From: Streptococcus peroris ATCC 700780
GTDB taxonomy: Bacteria > Bacillota > Bacilli > Lactobacillales > Streptococcaceae
Length of the DNA: 64,000 bases
Assembly (NCBI RefSeq): GCF_000187585.1
Contig: NZ_GL732463.1
Span: 1,240,944 to 1,304,943 of the forward strand
Direction of reading: 5' to 3'
The translations under genes and the position numbers were made by a program. Positions 40,180 through 50,454 of the stretch are shown here, piece by piece. The first letter of the stretch is position 1. Each line of letters opens with the position of its first letter. The notes under the pieces are model-generated. The model was given only the letters and a program-made list of their open reading frames with translations. It made no database searches and was not told where the DNA came from.

Positions 40180-40959
40180 ATGGCAGTAATTTCAATGAAA
40201 CAACTTCTCGAGGCTGGTGTACACTTTGGTCACCAAACTCGTCGCTGGAACCCTAAGATGGCTAAGTACATCTTCACTGAACGTAACGGGATTCACGTTA
40301 TCGACTTGCAACAAACTGTAAAATACGCTGACCAAGCATATGACTTTATGCGTGATGCAGCAGCTAACGATGCAGTTGTATTGTTCGTTGGTACTAAGAA
40401 ACAAGCAGCTGATGCAGTTGCTGAAGAAGCAGTACGTTCAGGTCAATACTTCATCAACCACCGTTGGTTGGGTGGAACTCTTACAAACTGGGGAACAATC
40501 CAAAAACGTATCGCTCGTTTGAAAGAAATCAAACGTATGGAAGAAGATGGAACTTTTGAAGTTCTTCCTAAGAAAGAAGTTGCACTTCTTAACAAACAAC
40601 GTGCACGTCTTGAAAAATTCTTGGGTGGTATCGAAGATATGCCTCGTATCCCAGATGTAATGTACGTTGTAGATCCACATAAAGAACAAATCGCTGTTAA
40701 GGAAGCTAAGAAATTGGGTATCCCAGTTGTAGCGATGGTCGACACAAACACTGACCCAGATGATATCGATGTAATTATCCCAGCTAACGATGACGCTATT
40801 CGCGCTGTAAAATTGATTACAGCTAAATTGGCTGATGCTATCATCGAAGGTCGTCAAGGTGAAGATGCAACAGCAGTTGAAGCTGAATTTGCAGCTTCAG
40901 AAGCACAAGCTGACTCAATCGAAGAAATCGTTGAAGTTGTAGAAGGCGACAACGCTTAA
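40180..40959 (+). CDS. rpsB: 30S ribosomal protein S2
   Basis: Small-subunit protein at the head-platform junction, needed for binding of bS1-type proteins and mRNA. I choose ATG 40180 ([19 protein letters not shown], 259 aa), with AAAGGAG upstream; the in-frame ATG at 40132 is not plausible. The S2 signatures RRWNPKM and [11 protein letters not shown] are present. Codon use is strongly biased towards preferred codons. It is followed by tsf after an attenuator-like hairpin. Confidence 0.98.
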   Translation: MAVISMKQLLEAGVHFGHQTRRWNPKMAKYIFTERNGIHVIDLQQTVKYADQAYDFMRDAAANDAVVLFVGTKKQAADAVAEEAVRSGQYFINHRWLGGTLTNWGTIQKRIARLKEIKRMEEDGTFEVLPKKEVALLNKQRARLEKFLGGIEDMPRIPDVMYVVDPHKEQIAVKEAKKLGIPVVAMVDTNTDPDDIDVIIPANDDAIRAVKLITAKLADAIIEGRQGEDATAVEAEFAASEAQADSIEEIVEVVEGDNA

Positions 40960-40980
40960 TTCAAATAAGTAATCATTACC

Positions 40981-41016
40981 TAGGAGGGCGGGGCTTAGCC
41001 CGGCTCTCCTATTTTT
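40981..41016 (+). terminator. GC-rich hairpin between rpsB and tsf (attenuator)
   Basis: TAGGAG-GGC-GGGC pairs with GCCC-GGC-TCTCCTA around a short loop, followed by TTTTT. It is unusually GC-rich for this genome. There is no obvious new promoter before tsf, so partial read-through is likely. Confidence 0.75.
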
Positions 41017-41037
41017 AAAAAATATAGGAGAATCAAA

Positions 41038-42078
41038 ATGGCAGAAATTACAGCTAAACTTGTTAAAGAGTTGCGTGAAAAATCTGGTGCTGGTGTTATG
41101 GACGCTAAGAAAGCATTGGTTGAAGTTGAAGGGGATATCGAAAAAGCGATTGAATTGCTTCGCGAAAAAGGTATGGCTAAGGCAGCTAAGAAAGCTGACC
41201 GTGTTGCTGCGGAAGGTTTGACTGGTGTATATGTTAACGGAAACGTTGCAGCAGTAGTTGAAGTAAATGCTGAAACTGACTTCGTTGCGAAAAACGCTCA
41301 ATTCGTTGAGTTGGTAAATGCTACAGCTAAAGTAATTGCTGAAGGAAAACCAGCTAACAACGAAGAAGCACTTGCTTTGACAATGCCTTCAGGTGAAACA
41401 CTTGAAGCTGCATATGTATCTGCAACAGCTACAATCGGTGAAAAAATCTCATTCCGTCGTTTTGCTTTGCTTGAAAAAACAGATGCACAACACTTCGGAG
41501 CATACCAACACAATGGTGGACGTATCGGTGTTATCTCTGTAATCGAAGGTGGAGACGAAGCGCTTGCTAAACAAATCTCAATGCATATCGCTGCGATGAA
41601 ACCAACAGTTCTTTCATACAAAGAATTGGATGCACAATTTGTAAAAGATGAATTGGCTCAATTGAACCACGTGATTGACCAAGATAACGAAAGTCGCGCA
41701 ATGGTTGGTAAACCAGCACTTCCACACTTGAAATTCGGTTCAAAAGCACAATTGACTGACGAAGTAATCGCTCAAGCTGAAGCTGATATTAAGGCTGAAT
41801 TGGCTACAGAAGGTAAACCAGAAAAAATCTGGGATAAAATCATTCCAGGTAAAATGGACCGCTTCATGCTTGACAACACTAAAGTTGACCAAGCCTACAC
41901 TCTTCTTGCACAAGTCTACATCATGGATGACAGCAAGACAGTTGAAGCATACCTTGAATCAGTTAACGCTTCAGTAGTTGAGTTCGCTCGTTTTGAAGTT
42001 GGGGAAGGTATCGAGAAAGCTTCAAATGATTTTGAAGCTGAAGTTGCAGCTACAATGGCAGCAGCTTTGAATAACTAA
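41038..42078 (+). CDS. tsf: translation elongation factor Ts
   Basis: Guanine-nucleotide exchange factor for EF-Tu. The 346-aa product begins [19 protein letters not shown] with the conserved VMDAKKAL and ETDFVAKN motifs. It has the longer streptococcal central region. Its start is 78 bp after rpsB, with TAGGAGA as ribosome-binding site. High-expression codon use matches rpsB. Confidence 0.98.
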   Translation: MAEITAKLVKELREKSGAGVMDAKKALVEVEGDIEKAIELLREKGMAKAAKKADRVAAEGLTGVYVNGNVAAVVEVNAETDFVAKNAQFVELVNATAKVIAEGKPANNEEALALTMPSGETLEAAYVSATATIGEKISFRRFALLEKTDAQHFGAYQHNGGRIGVISVIEGGDEALAKQISMHIAAMKPTVLSYKELDAQFVKDELAQLNHVIDQDNESRAMVGKPALPHLKFGSKAQLTDEVIAQAEADIKAELATEGKPEKIWDKIIPGKMDRFMLDNTKVDQAYTLLAQVYIMDDSKTVEAYLESVNASVVEFARFEVGEGIEKASNDFEAEVAATMAAALNN

Positions 42079-42091
42079 TAATCTAATAAAA

Positions 42092-42122
42092 AAGGAAGCA
42101 GACTTGCTTCCTTTTTTTTTTA
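42092..42122 (+). terminator. rpsB-tsf terminator
   Basis: GGAAGCA-GACT-TGCTTCC followed by about ten T residues. Strong factor-independent terminator. Confidence 0.92.
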
Positions 42123-42435
42123 TAGAATTTTGCTAATCTCGAATAGTTGGATAAGTGGTCTGAGTAAAGGTTTTGATTCTACGGTTAGTTACCTATCTCA
42201 TTTTACTAGGTTTAAGTATATTCATACTCTTGAAGTTCATCTAAACAGTTTCTGTGATTAGCAGAGCATTTAATCTAACGATTTTATAAATTCATATGTT
42301 CTTTCTAATGGTTTAACAGTGTAGTTTAAGTGTAGATACTGTTTTTATAGAAAGAATTTTAACTTTTGTACTGCGTTTGGATAAAATAATCTTACAAAAT
42401 TTTTTCAATAGATTATTAGAAAAAAGGATAAGGTT
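42123..42435 (+). promoter_or_regulatory. comAB upstream region
   Basis: 313 bp without a convincing gene. Near the comA end are two copies of AGTGTAG, within ACAGTGTAG (42318-42326) and TAAGTGTAG (42329-42337), 11 bp apart, and a TAAAAT -10 candidate (42384-42389). Early competence control by ComE is expected for comAB. The canonical 9-12-9 ComE arrangement seen at comC is not obvious here, so the activator site is uncertain. Confidence 0.4.
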
Positions 42436-44589
42436 ATGAAATTCAAGAAAAAACACTACCGCCCACAGATGGACCAGATGGACTGTGGAGTTGCTTCGCT
42501 AGCTATGGTATTTAGCTATTTTGGGAGCTACTATTCAATAGCTCGTTTGCGTGAATTAGCTAAGACAACTAAAAATGGAACAACAGCTTTAGGGATTGTG
42601 AAGGTTGCAGAGAAACTAGGGTTTGAGACTCAAGCTATTCAAGCAGATATGACCTTGTTTGATTTACCTGATTTGCCCCTGCCTTTTCTAGTTCATGTAC
42701 TGAAGGAAGGAGAATTACTTCATTATTATGTAGTAATTGGACATGATAAGGAGAGTATTCATATAGCTGATCCAGATCCAGATATTAGATTGACCAAACT
42801 ATCGCGTGAGAGATTTGAAGAAGAATGGACGGGGACAACTATCTTTATGGCTCCTGCTCCAAATTATCAGCCTCATCAGGACAAGAAACAGGATTTGACT
42901 TCTTTTCTACCTATTTTGGTAAATCAGAAAGGGTTGATTGTGAATATCATTTTAGCGGCTTTTCTAGTGACCTTGATTAATATTGTCGGTTCTTACTATC
43001 TACAGTCTATTATTGATACCTATGTACCAAATCAGACATCATCGACTTTGGGCATTATTTCAGTCGGATTGATTATTGTTTATATTCTTCAACAGATTTT
43101 ATCCTATGCTCAGGATTATTTATTACATGTTCTAGGGCAACGTTTATCAATTGATATTATTTTATCTTATATTAAACATGTTTTCGATTTACCCATGTCT
43201 TTTTTTGCAACACGTCGAACAGGAGAAATCATATCACGATTTACAGATGCTAATAGTATCATAGACGCCGTAGCTTCAGCCGTTATTTCAGTTTTTTTGA
43301 ATATATCTACTGTGTTGATTATCTCGGTAATCTTATTTGTACAAAACAGCAATCTCTTTTTTATGACTTTATTGGCTATTCCCATCTATACTATAATAAT
43401 TGTCGCTTTTATGAAGCCTTTTGAAAAGATGAATCGAGATACCATGGCAGCCAATGCAACTTTATCGTCTTCTATCATAGAGGACATCAATGGCATTGAA
43501 ACGATTAAGTCCTTGACTAGCGAAAAAATACGCTACAAAAAGATTGATAGTGAATTTGTGGACTATCTAAAAAAATCCTTTACTTATGGTCAAGCAGAAA
43601 GCCAGCAAAAAGCTCTTAAAAAACTTGCTCAACTTTTATTAAATGTCTGTATTTTATGGACGGGGGCTAATCTTGTAATGGATGGGAAAATGAGCTTGGG
43701 ACAGTTAATTACCTATAATGCACTTCTTTTTTATTTCACAAATCCATTAGAGAATATTATCAATCTTCAGAGTAAACTTCAAACGGCTCAAGTTGCAAAT
43801 AACCGACTCAATGAAGTGTATCAAGTTAAATCTGAGTTTGAAGAGCAGAAAATAGTAGAGGATTTGAGCATGATTCATGGGGATCTGACCTTCAAGGAAA
43901 TTCACTACAGGTATGATTATGGTCGAGATATTTTATCTGGCATTAATTTGACTATCGAACAAGGTTCTAAAATAGCTTTTGTAGGAGTTTCGGGTTCAGG
44001 GAAGTCAACCTTGGCTAAGATGATGGTTAATTTTTATAATCCGAGTCAGGGAGAAATCAGGTTGGGAGGTATGAATTTGAATCAGATTGATAAAAAATCC
44101 TTACGCCAACATATCAACTATTTACCCCAACAACCCTATGTATTCAATGGAACAATTTTAGAAAATCTCCTCCTTGGAGCTAAGGAGGATACGACTCAAG
44201 AGGATATACTACGTGCAGTCGAGATAGCAGAAATCCGTGAAGATATTGAGCGTATGCCCTTGAATTACCAAACGGAATTAACTTCTGATGGCGTTGGAAT
44301 TTCTGGTGGTCAACGTCAGAGGATTGCTTTGGCACGTGCTCTCTTGACAGATGCACCAATTTTGATTTTGGATGAGGCAACAAGTAGTCTGGATATCTTA
44401 ACAGAGAAGCGGATTATGGAAAATCTCATGAGTCTAGATAAAACACTGATTTTCATTGCACATCGCTTGACTATTGCTGAGCGGGTGGATAAAGTGGTCG
44501 TTTTGAATCAGGGGAAGATTGTCGAAGAGGGAAAGCATACGGAATTAATCACCCAGGATGGTTTTTACGCCAATTTAGTTAATTGTTAG
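42436..44589 (+). CDS. comA: peptide cleavage/export ABC transporter ComA
   Basis: Processes the ComC double-glycine leader and exports CSP (and in pneumococcus also bacteriocins). The 717-aa product is full length. The N-terminal C39 peptidase has Cys17 (QMDCGVASLAM), His96 (LLHYYVVIG) and Asp112 (IADPD). A six-helix transmembrane domain spans about 160-450. The ABC domain has Walker A GVSGSGKST, signature ISGGQRQRIALAR and Walker [13 protein letters not shown]. The comAB position before purC is the mitis-group norm. Confidence 0.95.
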   Translation: MKFKKKHYRPQMDQMDCGVASLAMVFSYFGSYYSIARLRELAKTTKNGTTALGIVKVAEKLGFETQAIQADMTLFDLPDLPLPFLVHVLKEGELLHYYVVIGHDKESIHIADPDPDIRLTKLSRERFEEEWTGTTIFMAPAPNYQPHQDKKQDLTSFLPILVNQKGLIVNIILAAFLVTLINIVGSYYLQSIIDTYVPNQTSSTLGIISVGLIIVYILQQILSYAQDYLLHVLGQRLSIDIILSYIKHVFDLPMSFFATRRTGEIISRFTDANSIIDAVASAVISVFLNISTVLIISVILFVQNSNLFFMTLLAIPIYTIIIVAFMKPFEKMNRDTMAANATLSSSIIEDINGIETIKSLTSEKIRYKKIDSEFVDYLKKSFTYGQAESQQKALKKLAQLLLNVCILWTGANLVMDGKMSLGQLITYNALLFYFTNPLENIINLQSKLQTAQVANNRLNEVYQVKSEFEEQKIVEDLSMIHGDLTFKEIHYRYDYGRDILSGINLTIEQGSKIAFVGVSGSGKSTLAKMMVNFYNPSQGEIRLGGMNLNQIDKKSLRQHINYLPQQPYVFNGTILENLLLGAKEDTTQEDILRAVEIAEIREDIERMPLNYQTELTSDGVGISGGQRQRIALARALLTDAPILILDEATSSLDILTEKRIMENLMSLDKTLIFIAHRLTIAERVDKVVVLNQGKIVEEGKHTELITQDGFYANLVNC

Positions 44590-44601
44590 AAAGAGAAAAG
44601 A

Positions 44602-45495
44602 ATGCATAAAGAATTTTTAGAAAGTGCGGAGTTTTATAATCGACGTTACCATAATTTTTCAAGTCGTGTGATTTTGCCGATGTCATTTTTGATAGTGTTT
44701 TTGTTTGGGTTTTCAGTGTTTGCAGAAAAGGAGATTAGCTTATCTTCGAAAGCTACTGTTGAACCCAGTCGCATCATCTCCAATATCCAATCAGCTAGTA
44801 ATCAGAGAATGGTAGCCAATCATATGGAAGAGAACAAACGGGTACAACGAGGAGAATTACTCGTTCAGTATCAGAAAATAGGAGATGAAATTCAATCTGA
44901 AGTTTATAATAGTCGGTTTGAGATGCCACAAGACTATAAAAGTAAAGCAAGTGGTCTCAAAAATAGTGAGGTGCAGCAGAAAATAAGCATCACTTCTCAG
45001 AAACCTCAAAAGCAAGAAATTTTAGAAGGAAAATTAGGTAAAAACAGTCAATCTCGTTTTCTTGAAGAAGGGGTAATCAGAGCTGAGGAAGATGGGATCC
45101 TTCACCTTAATCCTGAGATAGGTCAATCTTCGGTAGTCGCAGAAGGAACCCCGCTTGCCAAACTATATCCCCCATTGGATAGGGAAGGGAAAACAAAATT
45201 GACAGCTTATCTTAGTTCAAAAGATATCATGGGAATCCAGATTGGAGATCCTGTGCGCTTTACCACAAGTAACGACAATAATAATCAGGTGTTGCTCGTT
45301 TCTAAGATTACTGGCATAGATACAATTGCAACCAGAACTGATCAAGGAAATTTCTTTAAAATAGAAGCAGAAACAAGCGTTACCGAGGAAGAAGCTAAAA
45401 ATCTTAGATACGGATTAGAGGGGCGTCTACGAATAATGATAGGTAAAAAGAGTTATTTTCGCTATTATCTAGATGAATTTTTGAATAGAGACTAA
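44602..45495 (+). CDS. comB: competence transport accessory protein ComB, short form with central deletion
   Basis: Membrane-fusion-type partner of ComA. The product is 297 aa, whereas ComB is normally about 449 aa. Residues 1-93 (membrane segment about 22-41, [26 protein letters not shown]) and about 152-297 ([39 protein letters not shown]) keep the family pattern. Only about 58 residues join them, where about 210 alpha-helical hairpin residues are expected. The frame is open throughout, so this is an in-frame loss rather than a frameshift. The protein may be unstable or unable to bridge the wall. Confidence 0.85.
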   Translation: MHKEFLESAEFYNRRYHNFSSRVILPMSFLIVFLFGFSVFAEKEISLSSKATVEPSRIISNIQSASNQRMVANHMEENKRVQRGELLVQYQKIGDEIQSEVYNSRFEMPQDYKSKASGLKNSEVQQKISITSQKPQKQEILEGKLGKNSQSRFLEEGVIRAEEDGILHLNPEIGQSSVVAEGTPLAKLYPPLDREGKTKLTAYLSSKDIMGIQIGDPVRFTTSNDNNNQVLLVSKITGIDTIATRTDQGNFFKIEAETSVTEEEAKNLRYGLEGRLRIMIGKKSYFRYYLDEFLNRD

Positions 45496-45598
45496 TGTTC
45501 GTTCTCTTATTAAATAATTTTTAAAAACTGTATTCCAAAATGGATTGCAGTTTTTATTTACCAATGGTACGGCGCATTCTATTTTATTCGTAAAATTC

Positions 45599-45627
45599 TT
45601 GAATTTCTATGACTTTTGTGGTAAAAT
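45599..45627 (+). promoter_or_regulatory. purC promoter
   Basis: TTGAAT (45599-45604), 17-bp spacer, extended -10 TTGTGGTAAAAT with hexamer TAAAAT (45622-45627). Directly upstream, TTTATTCGTAAAA (about 45583-45595) contains on its reverse a CGAA core reminiscent of PurR boxes; a second CGAACATT occurs on the minus strand near 45497. PurR control is expected but the match is imperfect. Confidence 0.7.
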
Positions 45628-45659
45628 GTGCTCAAGTAATACGAAAGGCGAACAATAAA

Positions 45660-46367
45660 ATGTCAGACAAATTAATTTATACGGGAAAAGCTAAAGATAT
45701 CTATACTACAGAAGACGAAAATGTGATTAAATCGGTCTATAAGGATCAAGCAACCATGCTTAATGGTGCTCGTAAGGAGACTATTAAGGGGAAAGGCGTG
45801 CTGAATAATCAGATTTCGTCTCTTATTTTTGAAAAATTGAACGCTGCCGGTGTGGCAACACACTTTATCGAACGTATTTCTGATACCGAACAATTGAATA
45901 AGAAGGTTAAAATTATTCCTTTGGAAGTTGTTCTTCGAAACGTGACTGCAGGTTCATTTTCAAAGCGTTTTGGCGTTGAAGAAGGGTTGGAATTGGAAAC
46001 TCCAATCGTTGAATTTTACTATAAAAACGATGAGCTGGATGATCCGTTTATCAACGACGAACACGTGAAATTCTTGGGTGTTGCCAATGATGAACAAATT
46101 GCTTATATCAAGGCAGAAACACGCCGTATCAATGAGTTGTTGAAGGATTGGTTTGCCCAAATCGGCCTTCGTTTGATTGACTTCAAATTGGAATTTGGTT
46201 TTGATAAGGATGGCAAGATCATCTTGGCAGATGAGTTTTCACCAGATAACTGTCGCCTTTGGGATGCGGAAGGACACCACATGGACAAGGATGTTTTCCG
46301 TAGAGATTTGGGCAGTCTGACAGATGTTTATGAAGTTGTATTGGAAAAATTGCAAGGCTTGAAGTAA
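45660..46367 (+). CDS. purC: phosphoribosylaminoimidazole-succinocarboxamide synthase
   Basis: SAICAR synthetase; joins CAIR and aspartate in de novo purine synthesis. ATG 45660 ([15 protein letters not shown], 235 aa) is chosen, preceded by GAAAGG; an upstream ATG at 45609 overlaps the promoter. The conserved segments [14 protein letters not shown] and [12 protein letters not shown] are present. It is the first gene of the purine cluster, right after comAB. Confidence 0.97.
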   Translation: MSDKLIYTGKAKDIYTTEDENVIKSVYKDQATMLNGARKETIKGKGVLNNQISSLIFEKLNAAGVATHFIERISDTEQLNKKVKIIPLEVVLRNVTAGSFSKRFGVEEGLELETPIVEFYYKNDELDDPFINDEHVKFLGVANDEQIAYIKAETRRINELLKDWFAQIGLRLIDFKLEFGFDKDGKIILADEFSPDNCRLWDAEGHHMDKDVFRRDLGSLTDVYEVVLEKLQGLK

Positions 46368-46422
46368 TTTTTTGAATTCCTCTCCAATACAGTTTTTAGT
46401 AGAAATAAATAAAGGAAATAAA

Positions 46423-49400
46423 ATGGATAAACGTATTTTCGTTGAGAAAAAAGCTGATTTTCGTGTGAAATCGGACTCTTTAGTAAAAGAATTACAGCAT
46501 AATCTTCAGTTGAAAACCTTGAAGGATCTTCGTATTGTTCAGGTATACGATGTCTTTAATTTGGCAGAGGACTTGTTTGGGCGTGCAGAAAAACATATCT
46601 TCTCTGAACAAGTGACCGATACTGTTTTAGATGAAGCTGCGGTTAAGGCTGATCTTGAGAAGGTTGCTTTCTTTGCTATCGAAAGCTTACCTGGTCAATT
46701 TGACCAACGTGCGGCCTCTTCACAAGAAGCTTTGCTGTTGCTTGGTAGTTCAAATGATGTGACGGTTAATACCGCGCAACTTTACTTGGTTAACAAGGAT
46801 ATTGCTACTAATGAATTGGAAGCTGTCAAAAACTACCTCTTGAACCCAGTGGATTCTCGTTTCAAAGATATCACTGTTGGTATTGCGAAACAGGATTTCT
46901 CTGAGTCCGACAAGACTATTCCAAACTTGGATTTCTTTGAAACTTATGTGGCTGAAGATTTTGCTAAGTATAAGGCAGAGCAAGGATTGGCCATGGAAGT
47001 GGATGACCTTCTCTTCATTCAAGATTACTTTAAGTCTATTGGACGTGTGCCAACTGAGACTGAGTTAAAGGTTTTGGATACTTATTGGTCCGACCACTGC
47101 CGTCACACAACTTTTGAGACAGAGTTGAAAAACATCGACTTCTCAGCTTCTAAATTCCAAAAACAATTGCAAGCGACTTATGACAAGTATATCGCCATGC
47201 GTAATGAGTTGGGACGTACAGAAAAACCTCAAACCTTGATGGATATGGCGACTATTTTTGGTCGTTATGAGCGTGCCAATGGTCGTTTGGATGACATGGA
47301 AGTGTCTGATGAAATCAATGCCTGCTCTGTTGAAATTGAAGTGGATGTCAATGGTGTCAAAGAACCATGGCTTCTCATGTTCAAGAACGAAACTCACAAC
47401 CACCCAACGGAAATCGAACCATTTGGTGGAGCGGCTACTTGTATCGGTGGTGCCATTCGTGACCCATTGTCAGGACGTTCCTACGTTTACCAAGCGATGC
47501 GTATCTCAGGTGCTGGTGATATTACAGCTCCAATTTCAGCGACTCGCGCTGGTAAATTGCCGCAACAAGTCATTTCTAAAACAGCGGCTCACGGTTATTC
47601 TTCATATGGGAACCAAATTGGTCTTGCAACAACTTATGTTCGTGAATACTTCCACCCAGGTTTCGTTGCTAAGCGTATGGAACTAGGTGCTGTTGTCGGT
47701 GCGGCTCCTAAGGAAAATGTTGTCCGTGAAAAACCTGAAGCAGGTGATGTGATTATCTTGCTCGGTGGGAAGACTGGACGTGATGGTGTCGGTGGTGCGA
47801 CAGGTTCTTCTAAAGTTCAAACGGTTGAATCTGTTGAAACAGCTGGTGCTGAGGTTCAAAAAGGGAATGCCATCGAAGAACGTAAAATTCAACGTCTTTT
47901 CCGTAATGGGGAAGTGACACGTCTGATCAAGAAATCAAATGACTTTGGTGCTGGTGGTGTCTGTGTGGCTATCGGTGAATTGGCAGATGGTCTTGAAATT
48001 GATCTAGACAAAGTGCCATTGAAATATCAAGGCTTGAACGGTACAGAAATTGCCATCTCTGAATCTCAAGAGCGTATGGCTGTAGTGGTTCGTCCAGAAG
48101 ACGTAGATGCCTTCATTGCAGCATGTAACAAAGAAAATATTGATGCAGTTGTCGTTGCAACAGTAACTGAAAAACCAAACCTTGTCATGCACTGGAATGG
48201 TGAAACAATCGTTGATTTGGAACGTCGTTTCCTTGATACAAACGGTGTACGTGTGGTCGTAGATGCTAAGGTGGTTGACAAGGATGTCAAGCTTCCAGAA
48301 GAACGTCAAACATCTGCTGAAACACTTGAAGCAGATACTCTTGCAGTCTTGGCTGACCTTAACCATGCCAGTCAAAAAGGTTTGCAAACCATCTTTGATA
48401 GTTCAGTTGGTCGTTCAACAGTCAATCATCCACTTGGTGGTCGCTACCAAATCACACCAACTGAAGCTTCTGTACAGAAATTGCCAGTTCAACATGGCGT
48501 GACAACAACTGCCTCTGTCATGGCGCAAGGATTCAACCCTTATGTAGCAGAATGGTCTCCATATCATGGTGCTGCTTATGCGGTTATCGAAGCAACTGCT
48601 CGTTTGGTTGCTGCTGGTGCAAACTGGTCTAAGGCTCGTTTCTCTTATCAAGAATACTTCGAGCGTATGGATAAACAAGCAGAGCGTTTTGGCCAACCAG
48701 TATCAGCTCTTCTTGGATCAATCGAAGCTCAGATTCAACTTGGTTTGCCGTCTATCGGTGGTAAAGACTCTATGTCTGGTACTTTTGAAGAATTGACAGT
48801 ACCACCAACCTTGGTTGCCTTTGGTGTGACAACAGCAGATAGCCGTAAGGTCCTTTCTCCGGAATTTAAAGCTGTTGGTGAAAATATCTATTACATCCCA
48901 GGTCAAGCTTTGACACAGGAAATTGACTTTGATCTTATCAAGTCTAACTTTGCTCAGTTTGAAGCCATCCAGGCAGACCACAAAGTCACAGCAGCATCAG
49001 CGGTCAAATATGGTGGTATCCTTGAAGCTCTTGCACTTGCAACGTTTGGGAACCATATCGGTGCCACTGTAAGCCTTGAAAATATTGAGACTGCTTTGAC
49101 AGCTCAATTAGGTGGATTCATCTTCACATCTCCGGAAGAGATTTCAGGTGTTGCCAAGATTGGACAAACAGCAGCTGACTTTACACTTACTGTCAACGAT
49201 GTAAGGCTTGATGGACACAAACTTGACAGTGCCTTCCAAGGTAAATTGGAAGAAGTTTACCCAACGGAATTTGCACAAGCAATTGAGTTGGAAGAAGTTC
49301 CTGCTGTGGCATCAGATGCTGTCATCAAAGCTAAAGAAACAGTTGAGACACCAGTGGTTTACATCCCAGTGTTCCCAGGTACTAACTCTGAATACGATTC

Positions 49401-50148
49401 AGCTAAGGCCTTTGAAAAAGAAGGTGCGAAAGTCAACTTAGTACCATTTGTCACACTGAATGAAGAAGCGATTGTCAAGTCTGTTGACACCATGGTTGAC
49501 AATATCGGAAAAGCTAACATTATCTTCTTTGCCGGTGGATTCTCAGCAGCGGATGAACCAGATGGATCAGCTAAATTTATCGTTAACATCTTGCTTAACG
49601 AAAAAGTGCGTGCAGCCATTGATCACTTCATCGAAGGTGGTGGTTTGATCATCGGTATCTGTAATGGATTCCAAGCTCTTGTTAAATCAGGTCTTCTTCC
49701 ATACGGTAACTTTGAAGATGCAAGCAGTACGAGTCCAACTCTCTTCTACAATGATGCCAACCAACACGTGGCCAAGATGGTAGAAACACGGATTGCCAAC
49801 ACCAACTCACCATGGCTTACAGGCGTGGAAGTTGGTGACATCCATGCCATCCCAGTATCACACGGTGAAGGTAAGTTTGTCGTGACAGCTGAGGAATTTG
49901 CAGAACTTCGTGACAATGGTCAAATCTTTACCCAATATGTTGACTTCGAAGGCAAACCAAGCATGGACTCTAAGTACAATCCAAATGGTTCTGTTAATGC
50001 GATTGAAGGTATCACAAGTAAGAACGGTCAAATTATTGGTAAGATGGGACACTCAGAACGTTTCGAAGACGGTCTTTTCCAAAATATTCCAGGAAATAAA
50101 GACCAATATCTCTTTGCATCAGCGGTTAAATACTTTACTGGAAAATAG
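46423..50148 (+). CDS. purL: phosphoribosylformylglycinamidine synthase, single-chain
   Basis: Converts FGAR to FGAM using glutamine and ATP. The start at 46423 (MDKRIFVEKKADF, 1241 aa) follows AAAGGAAA; the ATG at 46372 is too early. It is the long fused form: an N-terminal domain, two AIRS-like halves (KNETHNHPTEIEPF; GGKDSMSG) and a C-terminal class I glutaminase with the nucleophile Cys in GICNGFQAL and the His in SHGEGKF. Most Firmicutes use a split PurS/Q/L, so the fused form is a streptococcal trait. Confidence 0.97.
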   Translation: MDKRIFVEKKADFRVKSDSLVKELQHNLQLKTLKDLRIVQVYDVFNLAEDLFGRAEKHIFSEQVTDTVLDEAAVKADLEKVAFFAIESLPGQFDQRAASSQEALLLLGSSNDVTVNTAQLYLVNKDIATNELEAVKNYLLNPVDSRFKDITVGIAKQDFSESDKTIPNLDFFETYVAEDFAKYKAEQGLAMEVDDLLFIQDYFKSIGRVPTETELKVLDTYWSDHCRHTTFETELKNIDFSASKFQKQLQATYDKYIAMRNELGRTEKPQTLMDMATIFGRYERANGRLDDMEVSDEINACSVEIEVDVNGVKEPWLLMFKNETHNHPTEIEPFGGAATCIGGAIRDPLSGRSYVYQAMRISGAGDITAPISATRAGKLPQQVISKTAAHGYSSYGNQIGLATTYVREYFHPGFVAKRMELGAVVGAAPKENVVREKPEAGDVIILLGGKTGRDGVGGATGSSKVQTVESVETAGAEVQKGNAIEERKIQRLFRNGEVTRLIKKSNDFGAGGVCVAIGELADGLEIDLDKVPLKYQGLNGTEIAISESQERMAVVVRPEDVDAFIAACNKENIDAVVVATVTEKPNLVMHWNGETIVDLERRFLDTNGVRVVVDAKVVDKDVKLPEERQTSAETLEADTLAVLADLNHASQKGLQTIFDSSVGRSTVNHPLGGRYQITPTEASVQKLPVQHGVTTTASVMAQGFNPYVAEWSPYHGAAYAVIEATARLVAAGANWSKARFSYQEYFERMDKQAERFGQPVSALLGSIEAQIQLGLPSIGGKDSMSGTFEELTVPPTLVAFGVTTADSRKVLSPEFKAVGENIYYIPGQALTQEIDFDLIKSNFAQFEAIQADHKVTAASAVKYGGILEALALATFGNHIGATVSLENIETALTAQLGGFIFTSPEEISGVAKIGQTAADFTLTVNDVRLDGHKLDSAFQGKLEEVYPTEFAQAIELEEVPAVASDAVIKAKETVETPVVYIPVFPGTNSEYDSAKAFEKEGAKVNLVPFVTLNEEAIVKSVDTMVDNIGKANIIFFAGGFSAADEPDGSAKFIVNILLNEKVRAAIDHFIEGGGLIIGICNGFQALVKSGLLPYGNFEDASSTSPTLFYNDANQHVAKMVETRIANTNSPWLTGVEVGDIHAIPVSHGEGKFVVTAEEFAELRDNGQIFTQYVDFEGKPSMDSKYNPNGSVNAIEGITSKNGQIIGKMGHSERFEDGLFQNIPGNKDQYLFASAVKYFTGK

Positions 50149-50454
50149 GCTTTGCAGATTTTCTAATAGATAACCATCAGTAAATGTAAAATCAAGTAGA
50201 TCTAACTTACGACAATTGTAAATGATTTATTGTTGCGAGTGAAACGAGCTTCTGCCGTATCATTCCGCTCTAGTATCGTTAAGGGAGTATTTGAGACTTT
50301 GGCTCAAATACTAGCTCGAAAATTTCCTGATAGACTTTCTGTTTTTTCGTCGGCATTTATGACGACTATGAAAAAATTAGAAAATCATCAAAGAAAGTTG
50401 AGAGCGTCCCTACTACTTAAGGAATGATACACAAATGAAAATTAGGTATATAAA
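50149..50454 (+). repeat. purL-purF intergenic region with structured element A (50233-50430)
   Basis: 306 bp without a convincing gene. The element starts with GCGAGTGAAACGAGCT, then outer arms GTATCATTCC (50257-50266) and GGAATGATAC (50421-50430) enclose about 154 bp. Inside is a hairpin AGTATTTGAG-ACTTTGG-CTCAAATACT (near 50286-50312), and GTCCCTACTACTTAAG precedes the right arm. The same plan recurs at 56702-56858 with different arm sequences. It could be a SPRITE-like streptococcal repeat or an RNA element. A short frame across it is not considered coding. Confidence 0.65.

Noticed and set aside
40438-40857. Long antisense open frames opposite rpsB, tsf, purL, purH and other genes
   Set aside because: They mirror the strongly biased codon use of the sense gene, have no Shine-Dalgarno sequences and resemble no known family.
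45585-45592. TATTCGTA, the reverse of the ComX (cin-box) core TACGAATA, between comB and purC
   Set aside because: It points leftward into the comB 3' end with no suitable gene and lacks the T-rich flank of real cin boxes. It is more plausibly part of a PurR-type box or chance.
46061-46076. CACGTG-containing stretch in purC as a third parS
   Set aside because: It matches the parS consensus at the core only, with about four mismatches in the arms; other CACGTG occurrences in the window are likewise unrelated.
50230-50427. 65-codon open frame between purL and purF
   Set aside because: It lies entirely within structured element A, has no good ribosome-binding site, and its sequence is explained by the inverted repeats.
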